This document shows positions 22,514 to 31,136 of a DNA stretch of 43,839 bases, piece by piece (position 1 is the stretch's first letter; each line of letters begins with the position of its first letter). The stretch is from Anaerolineae bacterium (GTDB taxonomy: Bacteria; Chloroflexota; Anaerolineae; Aggregatilineales; Phototrophicaceae), in the NCBI GenBank assembly GCA_025454525.1, contig JALOOG010000027.1:1-43839 (forward strand), in the 5' to 3' direction. A program made the translations under genes and the position numbers. The notes under the pieces are model-generated. The model was not told where the DNA came from. It did not search any database and saw only the letters and a program-made list of their open reading frames with translations.

Positions 22514-24568
22514 CTATGGTACAAGCACATCGAATCCATTGATTCGGCCGGCGATCCACCCTTGCTGACCGTTGGCGATCTGCACCCGCCACCATTCGAC
22601 ACCGTCCGCCTCCACCGGCCCTGCCAAAATCGCCACATATTCCCCGTTATTCACCAAGCCGATCGAATTGGCTGATCGGGACGGGTTTTCGCGTAAATTC
22701 AATAAGCCGGTGGTCGAATTGACCCGCAATTGTTGCCCTGGTTCTAAACGCGCCCCTTCGATCACACCCGACGGCGGTTCACCAAAGGCGACTCCCGTAC
22801 CACTATCGGGCGGTTGTCGTCCCCAATTTACGGCCCGAATATCACCGACTTGGCTGGTAATCTCGCTAATTCCGCCATTTACATCGGCCACAAATTTACG
22901 GCCGTCCTCTGTCTGCAAATAAACCGCGCTCCGACCCGGACTCCACTTGACTACCACCGGCCGACTTGTGCCGATCAAGCCGGTCAAGGCCACACCATTT
23001 TGATCGTAGATCTGCATTGCCCCGTTTGCATCACCGGGCCGGCCCAAAGCGACTAAGGTTCCATCCGGGCGTTGTACCCCGTCTTGTAACCATAATCCAA
23101 CCGCTGAACCGTCTAAGGCGATGCGCTCATCACTGCCATCTAACGCCACTGATCCGAGGATCACGCGCCCATCTGGCCCACGTCCACTCACCACGATCCG
23201 TTGACCATCCCCCGCCCAATCTCCATACTCATAGTAAAGCGCGTTCGGACGATTCGATCGACTCGTACCGCGTGACAGCACAAATAACACACGCCGTCCA
23301 ATATCAAACCCATCCGCTTCTGCCAGAATGTATTGGCTATTGGGCGACCACACGATCGATCGTGCGATGTACGTATAGGGAACGCCGGGAATCTGGGTGA
23401 TTTGACATTGTTCAGGCGCATTCGGTGGACAATGGACAAGCAATTGAGTCGGCGCAATTTCTCCCGGCACGTAAAACCACACGCCATCATCACTGGTGGC
23501 TTGGTTATCCACACTCCATGAATCGACGATGATCGCCACGGCGCGGCCATCCGGTGACCAAACCGCATCTACGATCACATGATTGTTATCGGCGCGTGAG
23601 GTGGGGGTATCTGGGAATTGACCGCCTGTAAAACGTTGCTGTTCCCCGCCGTTGACCTCAAAAATCAATCCGGTCTCGTCAGTCATCAAATAACTGTTCG
23701 GAAACACGGGATTCGGGACAAACAGCGTCGGATTACGAATGCCATTGGTAACACTGAACGCACCACCACCCCCTAACGCAAAAGCCCGCGTGATCACTGT
23801 GGGATTGGTGGTGTTAAAGCTGATGATGCTCAAGGTTGGCGGAGGTTGCACATTGGCCACAGTAGGCGCGGGGGGGAGCGTCGGAGTCGCGATCGTTTCA
23901 ATTGTGGTATCGGTGCTAATCACTGCGGGTAACGTTTCGACCACTTCCGGCGGGATCGGAGTCAGCGCTTCGGTGACGATAAACGTCGGGGTTACGTCTA
24001 AGGTCGGTGGGATCAGTGTTAACGACGGGGTGAGCGTGATCGTCGGTGCCAAGGTGACGGTTAAAGTTGGGGCGCGATTGGTGGCCTCTAACGCAGTCGC
24101 GGTCAGATTCGGCGTGCGGGTGGGTGGGATGCGCGTGGGCAATGGGATCGGCGTTGAACTCGCGGCCTCGGTAGGGGTGGGAGTCGGTGTAGAGGTAGCC
24201 CCTAATGTTGGTAATGGCGTGAGGCTGGGAGTCAAGGTCGGTGTGATCGCGGTAGGGGTGTGACTCGGTGTTACCGTTAAGGTCGGCGTGCGTGTGGCAG
24301 TAGGGGCGTTGGTATCGGTCGGTAAAGGCGTGATCGTCTCGGTGGGAGGTCTTGGAGTGACCGTAAATACCTCCGTTGGGAGAGCGGTTGCGCTAGAGGT
24401 TGCGGACGGGATCGGCGTGCGTGAAGGTTCTAACGCGATCGCGGTGTTTTCAGCCGTTGGAGTCGCGGTGCGCGTGGGAGCAACTGTTGGAGTCGCTTGT
24501 GGCACACTTAAGCCCGCACAAGCGCTCAAACAGCAGGCGCAAATTAGGATCATCACCCGGCGAAACAT
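22514..24568 (-). CDS. Large lipoprotein with Thr/Pro-rich linker, propeller-like body and SH3b domain
   Basis: 684-aa exported lipoprotein. The N-terminal signal ends in lipobox LSAC (Cys20 or so after the hydrophobic core MILICACCL). Then come about 220 residues of low-complexity Thr/Pro/Ser spacer (repeated TPTPT-like units), then a beta-rich region with WSPDGRAVAII and WSPNSQYILAEA repeats typical of TolB/WD40-like propellers, and a C-terminal bacterial SH3 domain (GLLNLRENPSRSANSIGLV to QQGWIAGRI). It is probably anchored outside the membrane and reaches through the wall; the SH3b may bind peptidoglycan or protein. AGGAG precedes the start. Ligands are unknown. Confidence 0.85.
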   Translation of the reverse strand: MFRRVMILICACCLSACAGLSVPQATPTVAPTRTATPTAENTAIALEPSRTPIPSATSSATALPTEVFTVTPRPPTETITPLPTDTNAPTATRTPTLTVTPSHTPTAITPTLTPSLTPLPTLGATSTPTPTPTEAASSTPIPLPTRIPPTRTPNLTATALEATNRAPTLTVTLAPTITLTPSLTLIPPTLDVTPTFIVTEALTPIPPEVVETLPAVISTDTTIETIATPTLPPAPTVANVQPPPTLSIISFNTTNPTVITRAFALGGGGAFSVTNGIRNPTLFVPNPVFPNSYLMTDETGLIFEVNGGEQQRFTGGQFPDTPTSRADNNHVIVDAVWSPDGRAVAIIVDSWSVDNQATSDDGVWFYVPGEIAPTQLLVHCPPNAPEQCQITQIPGVPYTYIARSIVWSPNSQYILAEADGFDIGRRVLFVLSRGTSRSNRPNALYYEYGDWAGDGQRIVVSGRGPDGRVILGSVALDGSDERIALDGSAVGLWLQDGVQRPDGTLVALGRPGDANGAMQIYDQNGVALTGLIGTSRPVVVKWSPGRSAVYLQTEDGRKFVADVNGGISEITSQVGDIRAVNWGRQPPDSGTGVAFGEPPSGVIEGARLEPGQQLRVNSTTGLLNLRENPSRSANSIGLVNNGEYVAILAGPVEADGVEWWRVQIANGQQGWIAGRINGFDVLVP

Positions 24569-24652
24569 ATGCGCTCCTCATCACTTTTTCGACTCGATTC
24601 TACTATAACGTGACCCGACTCGAAATAAAACAACGTTTACCCCGCGTTTGCC

Positions 24653-25318
24653 CTACGTTAACTGTTTTAAGGCCCAAGCGGCGGTTTCTGCGATCAACGG
24701 ATCGTCCGAGTCTTTTAACGGAGTGATCGCATTTCTGGCACGCCGATCACCGATCTGCACCAGAATTTCGATCGCTTTGAGTCGCGCTTCAGCATCGATT
24801 GTCGGATCACCCAACGCCGCGCTTAAGTGATCCACAGTGTGCGTGCCGCCGATCCGTGCCAAGGCCTTAGACGCAAGGTAGCGCGTATTTTCATCAGGAT
24901 CATGAAACAATACGCTGATCAACGGGTCAATGATCGTCATATCACCGCCGATCTCCCCGATCGCTTCAACCGCCGCGGCCCTAATGACCGGATCAAGATC
25001 CGTTAAGACCTCGAATAGCGCGGGCATCGCATCGGTTTGACCTTGTCGGCCTAAGGAGGCAATCAATTGAGCGCGGATATCAATTTCAGGTTCAATTTGC
25101 AAGCGGGTCAATAATGGCCCGACGATCTTGGGATCGCGCAAATTGCCAAGTGACTCGGCCACGCGCAACCGGACATCGTTATCCAGATCATCAATACAAG
25201 CCAACAACGGATCGATGATGCGGAGATCGCGAAAGCGTCCCAAGTTCCATGCGGCGTTACGACGCACGTTCGGATCGGGACTTTGCAGATGTTGTAGGTA
25301 ATCGTCAAGCTCAAACAT
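24653..25318 (-). CDS. HEAT-repeat protein
   Basis: 221-aa soluble alpha-solenoid made of about six HEAT/PBS-lyase-type repeats. Each has the pattern D-x3-VR-x3-A-x2-L-G-x-[IL]: for example DPNVRRNAAWNLGRFRD, LDNDVRLRVAESLGNLRD, LDPVIRAAAVEAIGEIGG. Such proteins are scaffolds for protein-protein contact; phycobilin lyase activity is not implied because no phycobiliprotein genes are present. It overlaps the end of the Lgt-like gene by 8 nt, so it is translationally coupled to a membrane protein, which may be its partner. Confidence 0.85.
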   Translation of the reverse strand: MFELDDYLQHLQSPDPNVRRNAAWNLGRFRDLRIIDPLLACIDDLDNDVRLRVAESLGNLRDPKIVGPLLTRLQIEPEIDIRAQLIASLGRQGQTDAMPALFEVLTDLDPVIRAAAVEAIGEIGGDMTIIDPLISVLFHDPDENTRYLASKALARIGGTHTVDHLSAALGDPTIDAEARLKAIEILVQIGDRRARNAITPLKDSDDPLIAETAAWALKQLT

Positions 25319-26054
25319 GCGTTGTTTCCTTCATAGGTATCAGAGACCAAAATCCGAACGCGATCATCAGCAGATCTAAGCCTTGATCCGCTCTCCAACC
25401 GTTTAACAGAAGTACTTGATCGCCGCGCAAAAATCCTAACATGCCCATGATCACGCCCCAACTGATCAACGCGATCCCGAACCGCCGTCCATAGAGTCGT
25501 CCGGTTAAAGTCAGGGCTATCAAGATCATCATCAGTGCGATCGCGAAAGCCATGCCTAAGTTCTGGGTGTTATAACGCGGCGCGATCAATCCGTAAATGT
25601 CCTTTGCTTCCCAGACCAGATAAGACGGATAAGCGGACAAATTTGCGATCTCTATGCCATAGCTACAACTGTTTTCACGACAACCCCACCACGCCATTAA
25701 CCCGATCCACGGCACAATCAACGCGAGGCGATCGGTGAGATCGCGCCAAGCGATTCGACGCAATCGTGCTACAATCGCGATCCCGATCAGCGCCCCGATC
25801 ACCGCGCCATGCCATGCCAATCCGCCGGTGTTGAATTGGGTGATCTCCGTCGGATGAGCGCTGAAATATGACCATTGTAACAGCACATGCACGATCCGGC
25901 CGCCGATCAATCCGCCCGCGAGTCCCGCGAGTCCTGCATCGATCAAACGCGGTTGTCCATAGGCCAAGCGTGCGAGACTCACCCCGATCGCGATCATCAA
26001 TAAGAGGGTATAGGTGGGTAAGGTAAACGGCCCAAGTGTGGTATATGGCATCAT
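25311..26054 (-). CDS. Prolipoprotein diacylglyceryl transferase-like membrane protein
   Basis: 247-aa polytopic membrane protein (about seven segments) of the Lgt family outline: GGLIGGRIVHVLLQWSYF and NTGGLAWHGAVIGALIGI correspond to the Lgt second and third segments, including the conserved W-H-G. The canonical Lgt signature H-G-R-x-G-N-F-x-N is absent; in its place is WWGCRENSCSYGIEI. True Lgt transfers diacylglycerol to prolipoprotein Cys, so this may be a paralog with a different acceptor or an inactive one. Several lipoproteins in the window do need Lgt. It is followed by an overlapping HEAT-repeat gene. Confidence 0.7.
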   Translation of the reverse strand: MMPYTTLGPFTLPTYTLLLMIAIGVSLARLAYGQPRLIDAGLAGLAGGLIGGRIVHVLLQWSYFSAHPTEITQFNTGGLAWHGAVIGALIGIAIVARLRRIAWRDLTDRLALIVPWIGLMAWWGCRENSCSYGIEIANLSAYPSYLVWEAKDIYGLIAPRYNTQNLGMAFAIALMMILIALTLTGRLYGRRFGIALISWGVIMGMLGFLRGDQVLLLNGWRADQGLDLLMIAFGFWSLIPMKETTHV

Positions 26055-26186
26055 GTCGCTTTCTAGGTTAAACTTTTAGCGTGTCATCCCCCCAATAATT
26101 GGGCTAAAAAAGACACGACGATCTCACGATGATAGTATAGATGTGAGAGGGCCGAAACAAGAATTGCATTCTACAAGGAGAAATGT

Positions 26187-27221
26187 ATGGGCATTAGTGA
26201 TTTACTAGGGACAGTCTCGTTACTGGGCTTTGTCCTATTTATTGCAGGGATTGGTTTAGCCGTCGTCTCGGTTTCACAAGGTCGGGCGGCTGGCGGCGGG
26301 GTGTTTCTAGCGATTGTCGGTTTAGTGGTAGGTTTTCTGTTTAGCTTGATCAGCGGCGGTATCTTGATCGTAGGGCCAACCGAAGTTGCCGTCATCACCA
26401 ATACGTTAAACGGTACGTTAGAAGAACCGGAACGCGGCGCTGGGACAAGTATCATCATCCCTTTGATACAACAATCCGAAATTTACCCGACTCGCCAACA
26501 AGAGTACACCATGTCTGGGGTATCTAGTGAGGGGGCGCGTGCGGGAGATGACGCGGTAGATGCGACCACCGTTGACGGTCAACAGGTCTCGGTGGATGTG
26601 ACGATCATCTTTGCGATTAATCGTGAAGAAGCTAACCGCGTTCATTTGCGTTGGGGTGATAATTACATTGATGGGTTTATCCGTCCGACTGCCCGCACCG
26701 TCGTGCGAGATGTGATCGCCCGCTTGCCCGCTGAAGAAATTTACGGTGAGCGCCGGAATGAAATGCAATTGAGTATGCAAACCGAGATGGAAACCCGCAT
26801 GGCCGATGAAGGTCTGATCTTGTCAGATTTCCTCGTGCGTGGGTTGACCTTCTCTACTGAATTTGCCCAAGCGATCGAAGACAAAGAGATCGAACAACAG
26901 CGCGTCCAACAAGCGGAGCAAGCCGCCCAACGTCGTCGTACTGAAGCGCAAGGTGAGGCCGACGCAGCCCTATTACGCGCACAAGGTGAAAGCGATGCGG
27001 CAGTGGTGCGCGCTCAAGGTGAGGCCGAAGCGTTGCGTTTAGTGAGTGAGCAGATCGCCGTGAACCCGTCACTGATTCAATATCTGTATGTGCAGAATCT
27101 CTCCGATAACGTCAGCTTGATCCTTGTCCCTACCAGTGGACCATTCTTGTTTGACTTCAATTCATTGGCACAAGCAGGCAGTCCTGGCTTGATCACGCCG
27201 CCTTCCAACACCACTCCGTAA
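26187..27221 (+). CDS. SPFH/band-7 domain protein (slipin/prohibitin-like)
   Basis: 344-aa membrane protein. Two N-terminal hydrophobic segments (about residues 8-30 and 38-62) precede a band-7 domain (GPTEVAVITNTLNGTLEEPE through VVRDVIARLPAEEIYGERR), followed by an Ala/Gln/Glu-rich coiled coil (EQQRVQQAEQAAQRRRTEAQ and repeated AQGESDAAVVRAQGE) and a C-terminal hydrophobic patch. Family members form ring or cage assemblies that organise membrane domains or regulate FtsH-type proteases. A good AAGGAG ribosome-binding site precedes the ATG. It is transcribed alone, ending in a clear terminator. Confidence 0.9.
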   Translation: MGISDLLGTVSLLGFVLFIAGIGLAVVSVSQGRAAGGGVFLAIVGLVVGFLFSLISGGILIVGPTEVAVITNTLNGTLEEPERGAGTSIIIPLIQQSEIYPTRQQEYTMSGVSSEGARAGDDAVDATTVDGQQVSVDVTIIFAINREEANRVHLRWGDNYIDGFIRPTARTVVRDVIARLPAEEIYGERRNEMQLSMQTEMETRMADEGLILSDFLVRGLTFSTEFAQAIEDKEIEQQRVQQAEQAAQRRRTEAQGEADAALLRAQGESDAAVVRAQGEAEALRLVSEQIAVNPSLIQYLYVQNLSDNVSLILVPTSGPFLFDFNSLAQAGSPGLITPPSNTTP

Positions 27222-27253
27222 GATTTTCCCTCGCACCGCGTTCTAAATAAAGG

Positions 27254-27284
27254 TGAGGTAGCCATCGCGCTACCTCATCTTTTT
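27254..27284 (+). terminator. Rho-independent terminator after band-7 gene
   Basis: TGAGGTAGC and GCTACCTCA form a perfect 9-bp stem with a 6-nt loop, followed by TCTTTTT. Confidence 0.85.
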
Positions 27285-27314
27285 GAACTCTCATGAACCC
27301 TCAATACACCCTAA

Positions 27315-27343
27315 TTGAAAAAAACACGGTTCTCCTTTATACT
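27315..27343 (+). promoter_or_regulatory. Sigma70-like promoter of mutS2
   Basis: TTGAAA, 17-nt spacer, TATACT, about 30 nt before the mutS2 ATG. One of the best promoter matches in the window. Confidence 0.65.
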
Positions 27344-27373
27344 AAGTTTTGAACTTTTAACGCGGAAACACAC

Positions 27374-29767
27374 ATGATTAGTGAAAAAACCATCCATGTT
27401 CTCGAACTAGACAAGATTCTAGCTCGACTAGCGAAATATGCGTCTTTTTCGGCTGGGGCTGATTTGGCGCGCGATCTACAACCAACGATCGATATTGATG
27501 AAGCGAAAACTTGGCAACGCGAAACACAAGAGGCGCGTTTGCTCTTGTTTGAAAACAAGACGAACATCAATCTTGGGGGTGTGCATGATGTGCGCGATGT
27601 GGCGATCGCCGCCCAACGCGGAGTGTTGATCGATGCCTCGGTCTTATTAGACATTCGCATGACCTTGCGGCGGGGCGCAACGCTGAAACGCACCCTCGGC
27701 CGCATGAAAAGTCAATATCCGTTGCTTTCGGAAATGGTGGAGGAAGTGGAGGAGTGTAACGACTTACAACGCTCCATTGAAGCGGCCATTGACGATAATG
27801 CCGAAGTTAGGGATAGTGCCAGCGCCCGCCTCGCCATTATCCGCCGCGATCTAAAAACCGCCTTTGAACGTCTGCAAACCAAACTCAATCGGATCATCAG
27901 CAATCCTAACAAAGCACAATATCTCCAAGAGACGATCATCACCATGCGGAACGGTCGCTATGTCGTGCCGATCAAAGCCGATCATAAAGGCAAGATCCCC
28001 GGTATCGTACATGATTCATCGTCATCGGGCGCAACGTTGTTTATTGAGCCGCTAGAAACCGTGGAACTCAACAACCAATGGCGCGAGATGCAATTGGAAG
28101 AAGAAAAAGAGATCCGCCGGATCTTGACCGCGCTCACTGCTGAAGTGGGTGAGGTCTCTGAGCAGATCGTGCGAACTGTCGAGATCTTAGCTTATCTTGA
28201 TCTGGTCATGTGTAAGGCCACTTATGCCGAAGACCTGAAAGCGGTGCAACCCGTGATCATGCCCTTTAAACCGCGTAGTGGCAATCACCCCGGCAGCACA
28301 ATCATGCTTAGGGGAGCGCGTCACCCGCTACTGAGTGGCAATGTCGTGCCGATCGATGTCGAATACGATGATGATACGTGGGTTTTGGTGATCACCGGCC
28401 CTAACACGGGTGGGAAAACGGTCTCGCTAAAAACGGTGGGCTTATTAAGTCTCATGACTCAATGCGGGCTGCATCTGCCGGCGGAAGAGGCCAAACTTTC
28501 GATATTTGAAGGCATTTTCGCCGATATTGGCGATGAACAGAGTATCGAACAGTCGTTGAGTACCTTTTCATCGCACATGACCAACACGATCCGCATCTTA
28601 GATCTGTGTAATGAGCGCAGCTTGGTGATCTTGGATGAAGTGGGCGCAGGCACAGATCCCGCCGAAGGATCGGCTTTAGCACGGGCGATCTTGTCCTATC
28701 TGGTGGATCGTCAGGTGACGACGATGGTCACGACACATCACCCAGAATTGAAGATCTACAGTGTCGAAACCACCGGAGTCCGTAATGCGAGTGTCGAATT
28801 TGACCTAGAAACCCTTGCGCCTACCTATCGCTTGATCGTCGGTTTACCGGGGCGCTCTAACGCTTTAGCGATTGCCAAGCGACTCGGACTTAAAGACGAG
28901 ATCATCGAAACCGCACGCGGCATGGTGGCCATTGAGGACTTGTTAGCCGATGATCTCTTAGATGAGATTCATCGCACCCGCGAGTCCTTGCGCCGCCAAC
29001 ATGAGGAGAGCGAAGACCTCAAACAGCGCCTTGAGCAACAACGCGATGAATTGCAAGCGCGTCTAGATAAGATCGAAGATGAGCGCCGCGATATTCTCAA
29101 CGCCTCGCGCCGTCATGCCGAAACTGAAATGGAAGATCTACGCCGCGAGATCAAACGCTTGCGTAGCGATCTTCGGACGGCCGGTTTACCTTTAGAGAAC
29201 TTGCGCGCCGTGCAGGAGACCGCCGATAAATTGGCGAATTACACCCCACCGCCGATTGAACCGATCCCGGAGGCTTCAGAGCGTCCAGATTGGAATCCGC
29301 GACTCGGCGATGTAGTCTGGTTAGAGACCTTGAACGCCGAAGGCACGGTGACTGAATTGGATCAAAATGACGCGGTGGTGCAAGTGGGGACATTGCGCGT
29401 TCGGGCTAAGTTACACGAATTGCAAAAACGTACCAAAAGCCAAAAACGTCAGATCAAGCGCGGTCATGTCCGCCAATATGACGAAAGCGAGACGATCATC
29501 CCGCGCACCAAATCACCGGGTTTAGAGTTAGATCTGCGCGGACAACGGGTGGAAGAATCGTTAGAGCGTCTTGAGTCGTATGTCGATTCCGCTTATACCG
29601 CCGGACTTCCGTTTGCACGCATCATCCACGGCAAAGGCACGGGAGCGCTCCGTAAAGCGGTGCGTGAATTTTTGGAGCATCACGTCCTGATCTCTAAAGT
29701 CGAAACCGCGCATCCGAATGAAGGTGGCGACGGGGTGACGATCATCCACATGGTGCCAATCACCTAA
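27374..29767 (+). CDS. mutS2: Endonuclease MutS2
   Basis: 797-aa MutS2. The N-terminal core and clamp (residues 1-320) lead to an ATPase domain with Walker A GPNTGGKTVS (about residue 342), Walker B LVILDEVGAGTDPAEGSALA, and the H-loop TTHHPELK. A coiled-coil insert (about 525-600, rich in RQQHEESEDLKQ-type residues) follows, then a C-terminal Smr nuclease domain from LDLRGQRVEESLERLE to IIHGKGTGALRKAV. It lacks the mismatch-recognition domain of MutS1. MutS2 suppresses homologous recombination or rescues stalled ribosomes in different bacteria. Full length, with no missing motifs. Confidence 0.97.
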   Translation: MISEKTIHVLELDKILARLAKYASFSAGADLARDLQPTIDIDEAKTWQRETQEARLLLFENKTNINLGGVHDVRDVAIAAQRGVLIDASVLLDIRMTLRRGATLKRTLGRMKSQYPLLSEMVEEVEECNDLQRSIEAAIDDNAEVRDSASARLAIIRRDLKTAFERLQTKLNRIISNPNKAQYLQETIITMRNGRYVVPIKADHKGKIPGIVHDSSSSGATLFIEPLETVELNNQWREMQLEEEKEIRRILTALTAEVGEVSEQIVRTVEILAYLDLVMCKATYAEDLKAVQPVIMPFKPRSGNHPGSTIMLRGARHPLLSGNVVPIDVEYDDDTWVLVITGPNTGGKTVSLKTVGLLSLMTQCGLHLPAEEAKLSIFEGIFADIGDEQSIEQSLSTFSSHMTNTIRILDLCNERSLVILDEVGAGTDPAEGSALARAILSYLVDRQVTTMVTTHHPELKIYSVETTGVRNASVEFDLETLAPTYRLIVGLPGRSNALAIAKRLGLKDEIIETARGMVAIEDLLADDLLDEIHRTRESLRRQHEESEDLKQRLEQQRDELQARLDKIEDERRDILNASRRHAETEMEDLRREIKRLRSDLRTAGLPLENLRAVQETADKLANYTPPPIEPIPEASERPDWNPRLGDVVWLETLNAEGTVTELDQNDAVVQVGTLRVRAKLHELQKRTKSQKRQIKRGHVRQYDESETIIPRTKSPGLELDLRGQRVEESLERLESYVDSAYTAGLPFARIIHGKGTGALRKAVREFLEHHVLISKVETAHPNEGGDGVTIIHMVPIT

Positions 29768-29777
29768 TTTGATCTCT

Positions 29778-29801
29778 ATGAGGCGGGATTATCCGCCTCA
29801 T
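29778..29801 (+). terminator. Hairpin terminator after mutS2
   Basis: ATGAGGCGG and CCGCCTCAT form a perfect 9-bp stem with a 6-nt loop, 10 nt after the mutS2 stop; followed by CTCTG rather than a T-run. Confidence 0.65.
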
Positions 29802-29871
29802 CTCTGATACTACACCCTTATCCAAACTGATAAGATCCGCTAAGATGTACTCATCGCGTGAAAGGTGAGTT

Positions 29872-30246
29872 ATGTTGCGGACGCTTATTTCATTGTTGAT
29901 CGGACTCGCGATCGGGTTAGGGATCGGGCTTTACCTCGGTTGGGTACAATTTCCGGTCGTTTATACCGAGAGTCCAGCGAGTCTCTTAGATCAGCGGTTT
30001 AAGGATGAATACACGGTGATGATCGCCGCTGGATACTTGGCCGATCGCGATCTGCAAGGCGCGGTTGGACGTTTGCGTGTCCTCGATCTAGATAACATCC
30101 CCGATTATGTGCAACGCCTTACCGAACGTTTCATCAGCGAATCTCGCGATTTTCGCAATATTCAATATCTGGTCGCACTATCCGTCGGTTTAGGACGCGA
30201 TGCAGGCGCGCTTTATGATCCTTTTCGAGAAGTTACCCTACCATGA
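29872..30246 (+). CDS. Membrane-anchored hypothetical protein, paralog of next gene
   Basis: 124-aa protein with one glycine-rich N-terminal transmembrane segment (ISLLIGLAIGLGIGLYLGW, about residues 6-24) and an outward soluble domain. Its outline (G-x3-GL-x-x-W, a FKDEYTVMIAAGYLADRDLQ segment, then a GAVGRLRVL helix) is repeated in the next gene, so the two are paralogs. No known domain was recognised. An AAAGGTGAG ribosome-binding site precedes the ATG. The stop overlaps the next start (ATGA). Confidence 0.65.
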   Translation: MLRTLISLLIGLAIGLGIGLYLGWVQFPVVYTESPASLLDQRFKDEYTVMIAAGYLADRDLQGAVGRLRVLDLDNIPDYVQRLTERFISESRDFRNIQYLVALSVGLGRDAGALYDPFREVTLP

Positions 30247-31136
30247 CCGAATCACGCCGCTCTAGTCGTTATGAGCGCCCCCGTTATCCCATCTCATTCA
30301 CCGCTTTGATCCTTGGTGTGGTGATCGGGATAGCGGGCGGCTTATTTTACGCTTGGAATCTCGCTCCTACGGAAGAATTTAACACCGAACCTTGGCAATT
30401 ACGTGCCGATGATCAAGCGCATTATGTCGTGGCGATCATGCTCAACTATGCTTATGATAGCGATCTTGCTTTGGCCGTTACCCGCCTCGCGCAATTACGC
30501 CCTCCGGTCGACCCGATTCAATATGTCGCTGATGTCGCTTGTGATCTTGCGCGTTCTGGTTATGTCAACGATAACAGCGGCCTGACCGCGATCCGAGCGA
30601 TGATGCGCTTTTATCAGGGTCAAGGCCGCACAGGTTGTGCCGATCAATTGATCCCCGCCGCTGAAGGCCCGATCGCCACTGAGGCCCTGATCATCGCGGC
30701 CACGCCCACGTTACCCCCACCACCCACCAAAACCGCCACACCTTCCGGTAGCCCACAATTGACTCCGACCACCGAGATCCGTGCGCCGTCTACCCCCGCG
30801 CCTCAAAGTGCTTTTCAGTCAATTAACCCGACGACTTTTTGCGATCCGGAATTTGCGGGTGTGATTGAGATCTATGTGCGCGATGGGCGTGGTCAGCCCG
30901 TCCCCGGTCAACCGATCCGCGTGGTATGGGCGGATGGTGAAAGTTTGTTTTTCACCGGATTACAACCGTTACGGGGCCTTGATTACGCCGATTTTCAGAT
31001 GACCCCCAACACGGGTTACACCGTCGAAATGCCGGGGTTATCTGAACCGACCAATCAATTGATCGCCTCAACTTGTGTGAGTGCGGACGGCACTGAGACG
31101 ATCACCTCGTATCGGGTGATCTTTATCCCGCGCTAA
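30243..31136 (+). CDS. Membrane-anchored hypothetical protein with C-terminal beta domain
   Basis: 297-aa protein. After a short basic N-terminus, one transmembrane segment (about residues 20-40) leads to a helical domain related to the upstream gene (ADDQAHYVVAIMLNYAYDSD, then LALAVTRLAQLRPP). A Pro/Thr-rich linker (about 155-190) follows, then a C-terminal beta-rich domain FAGVIEIYVRDGRGQPVPGQ to YTVEMPG resembling a carboxypeptidase-regulatory or Ig-like fold. The C-terminal half is absent in the shorter paralog. Its stop overlaps the convergent lipoprotein gene by 4 nt. Function unknown. Confidence 0.65.
   Translation: MTESRRSSRYERPRYPISFTALILGVVIGIAGGLFYAWNLAPTEEFNTEPWQLRADDQAHYVVAIMLNYAYDSDLALAVTRLAQLRPPVDPIQYVADVACDLARSGYVNDNSGLTAIRAMMRFYQGQGRTGCADQLIPAAEGPIATEALIIAATPTLPPPPTKTATPSGSPQLTPTTEIRAPSTPAPQSAFQSINPTTFCDPEFAGVIEIYVRDGRGQPVPGQPIRVVWADGESLFFTGLQPLRGLDYADFQMTPNTGYTVEMPGLSEPTNQLIASTCVSADGTETITSYRVIFIPR

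Noticed and set aside
23739-24263. Plus-strand frame rich in Val and Gly
   Set aside because: Shadow of the Thr/Pro-rich linker of the lipoprotein gene on the other strand; low complexity explains it.
24653-25318. Phycocyanobilin lyase
   Set aside because: The HEAT/PBS repeats suggest it by name, but no phycobiliprotein genes or pigment pathway are present, so only a scaffold role is supported.
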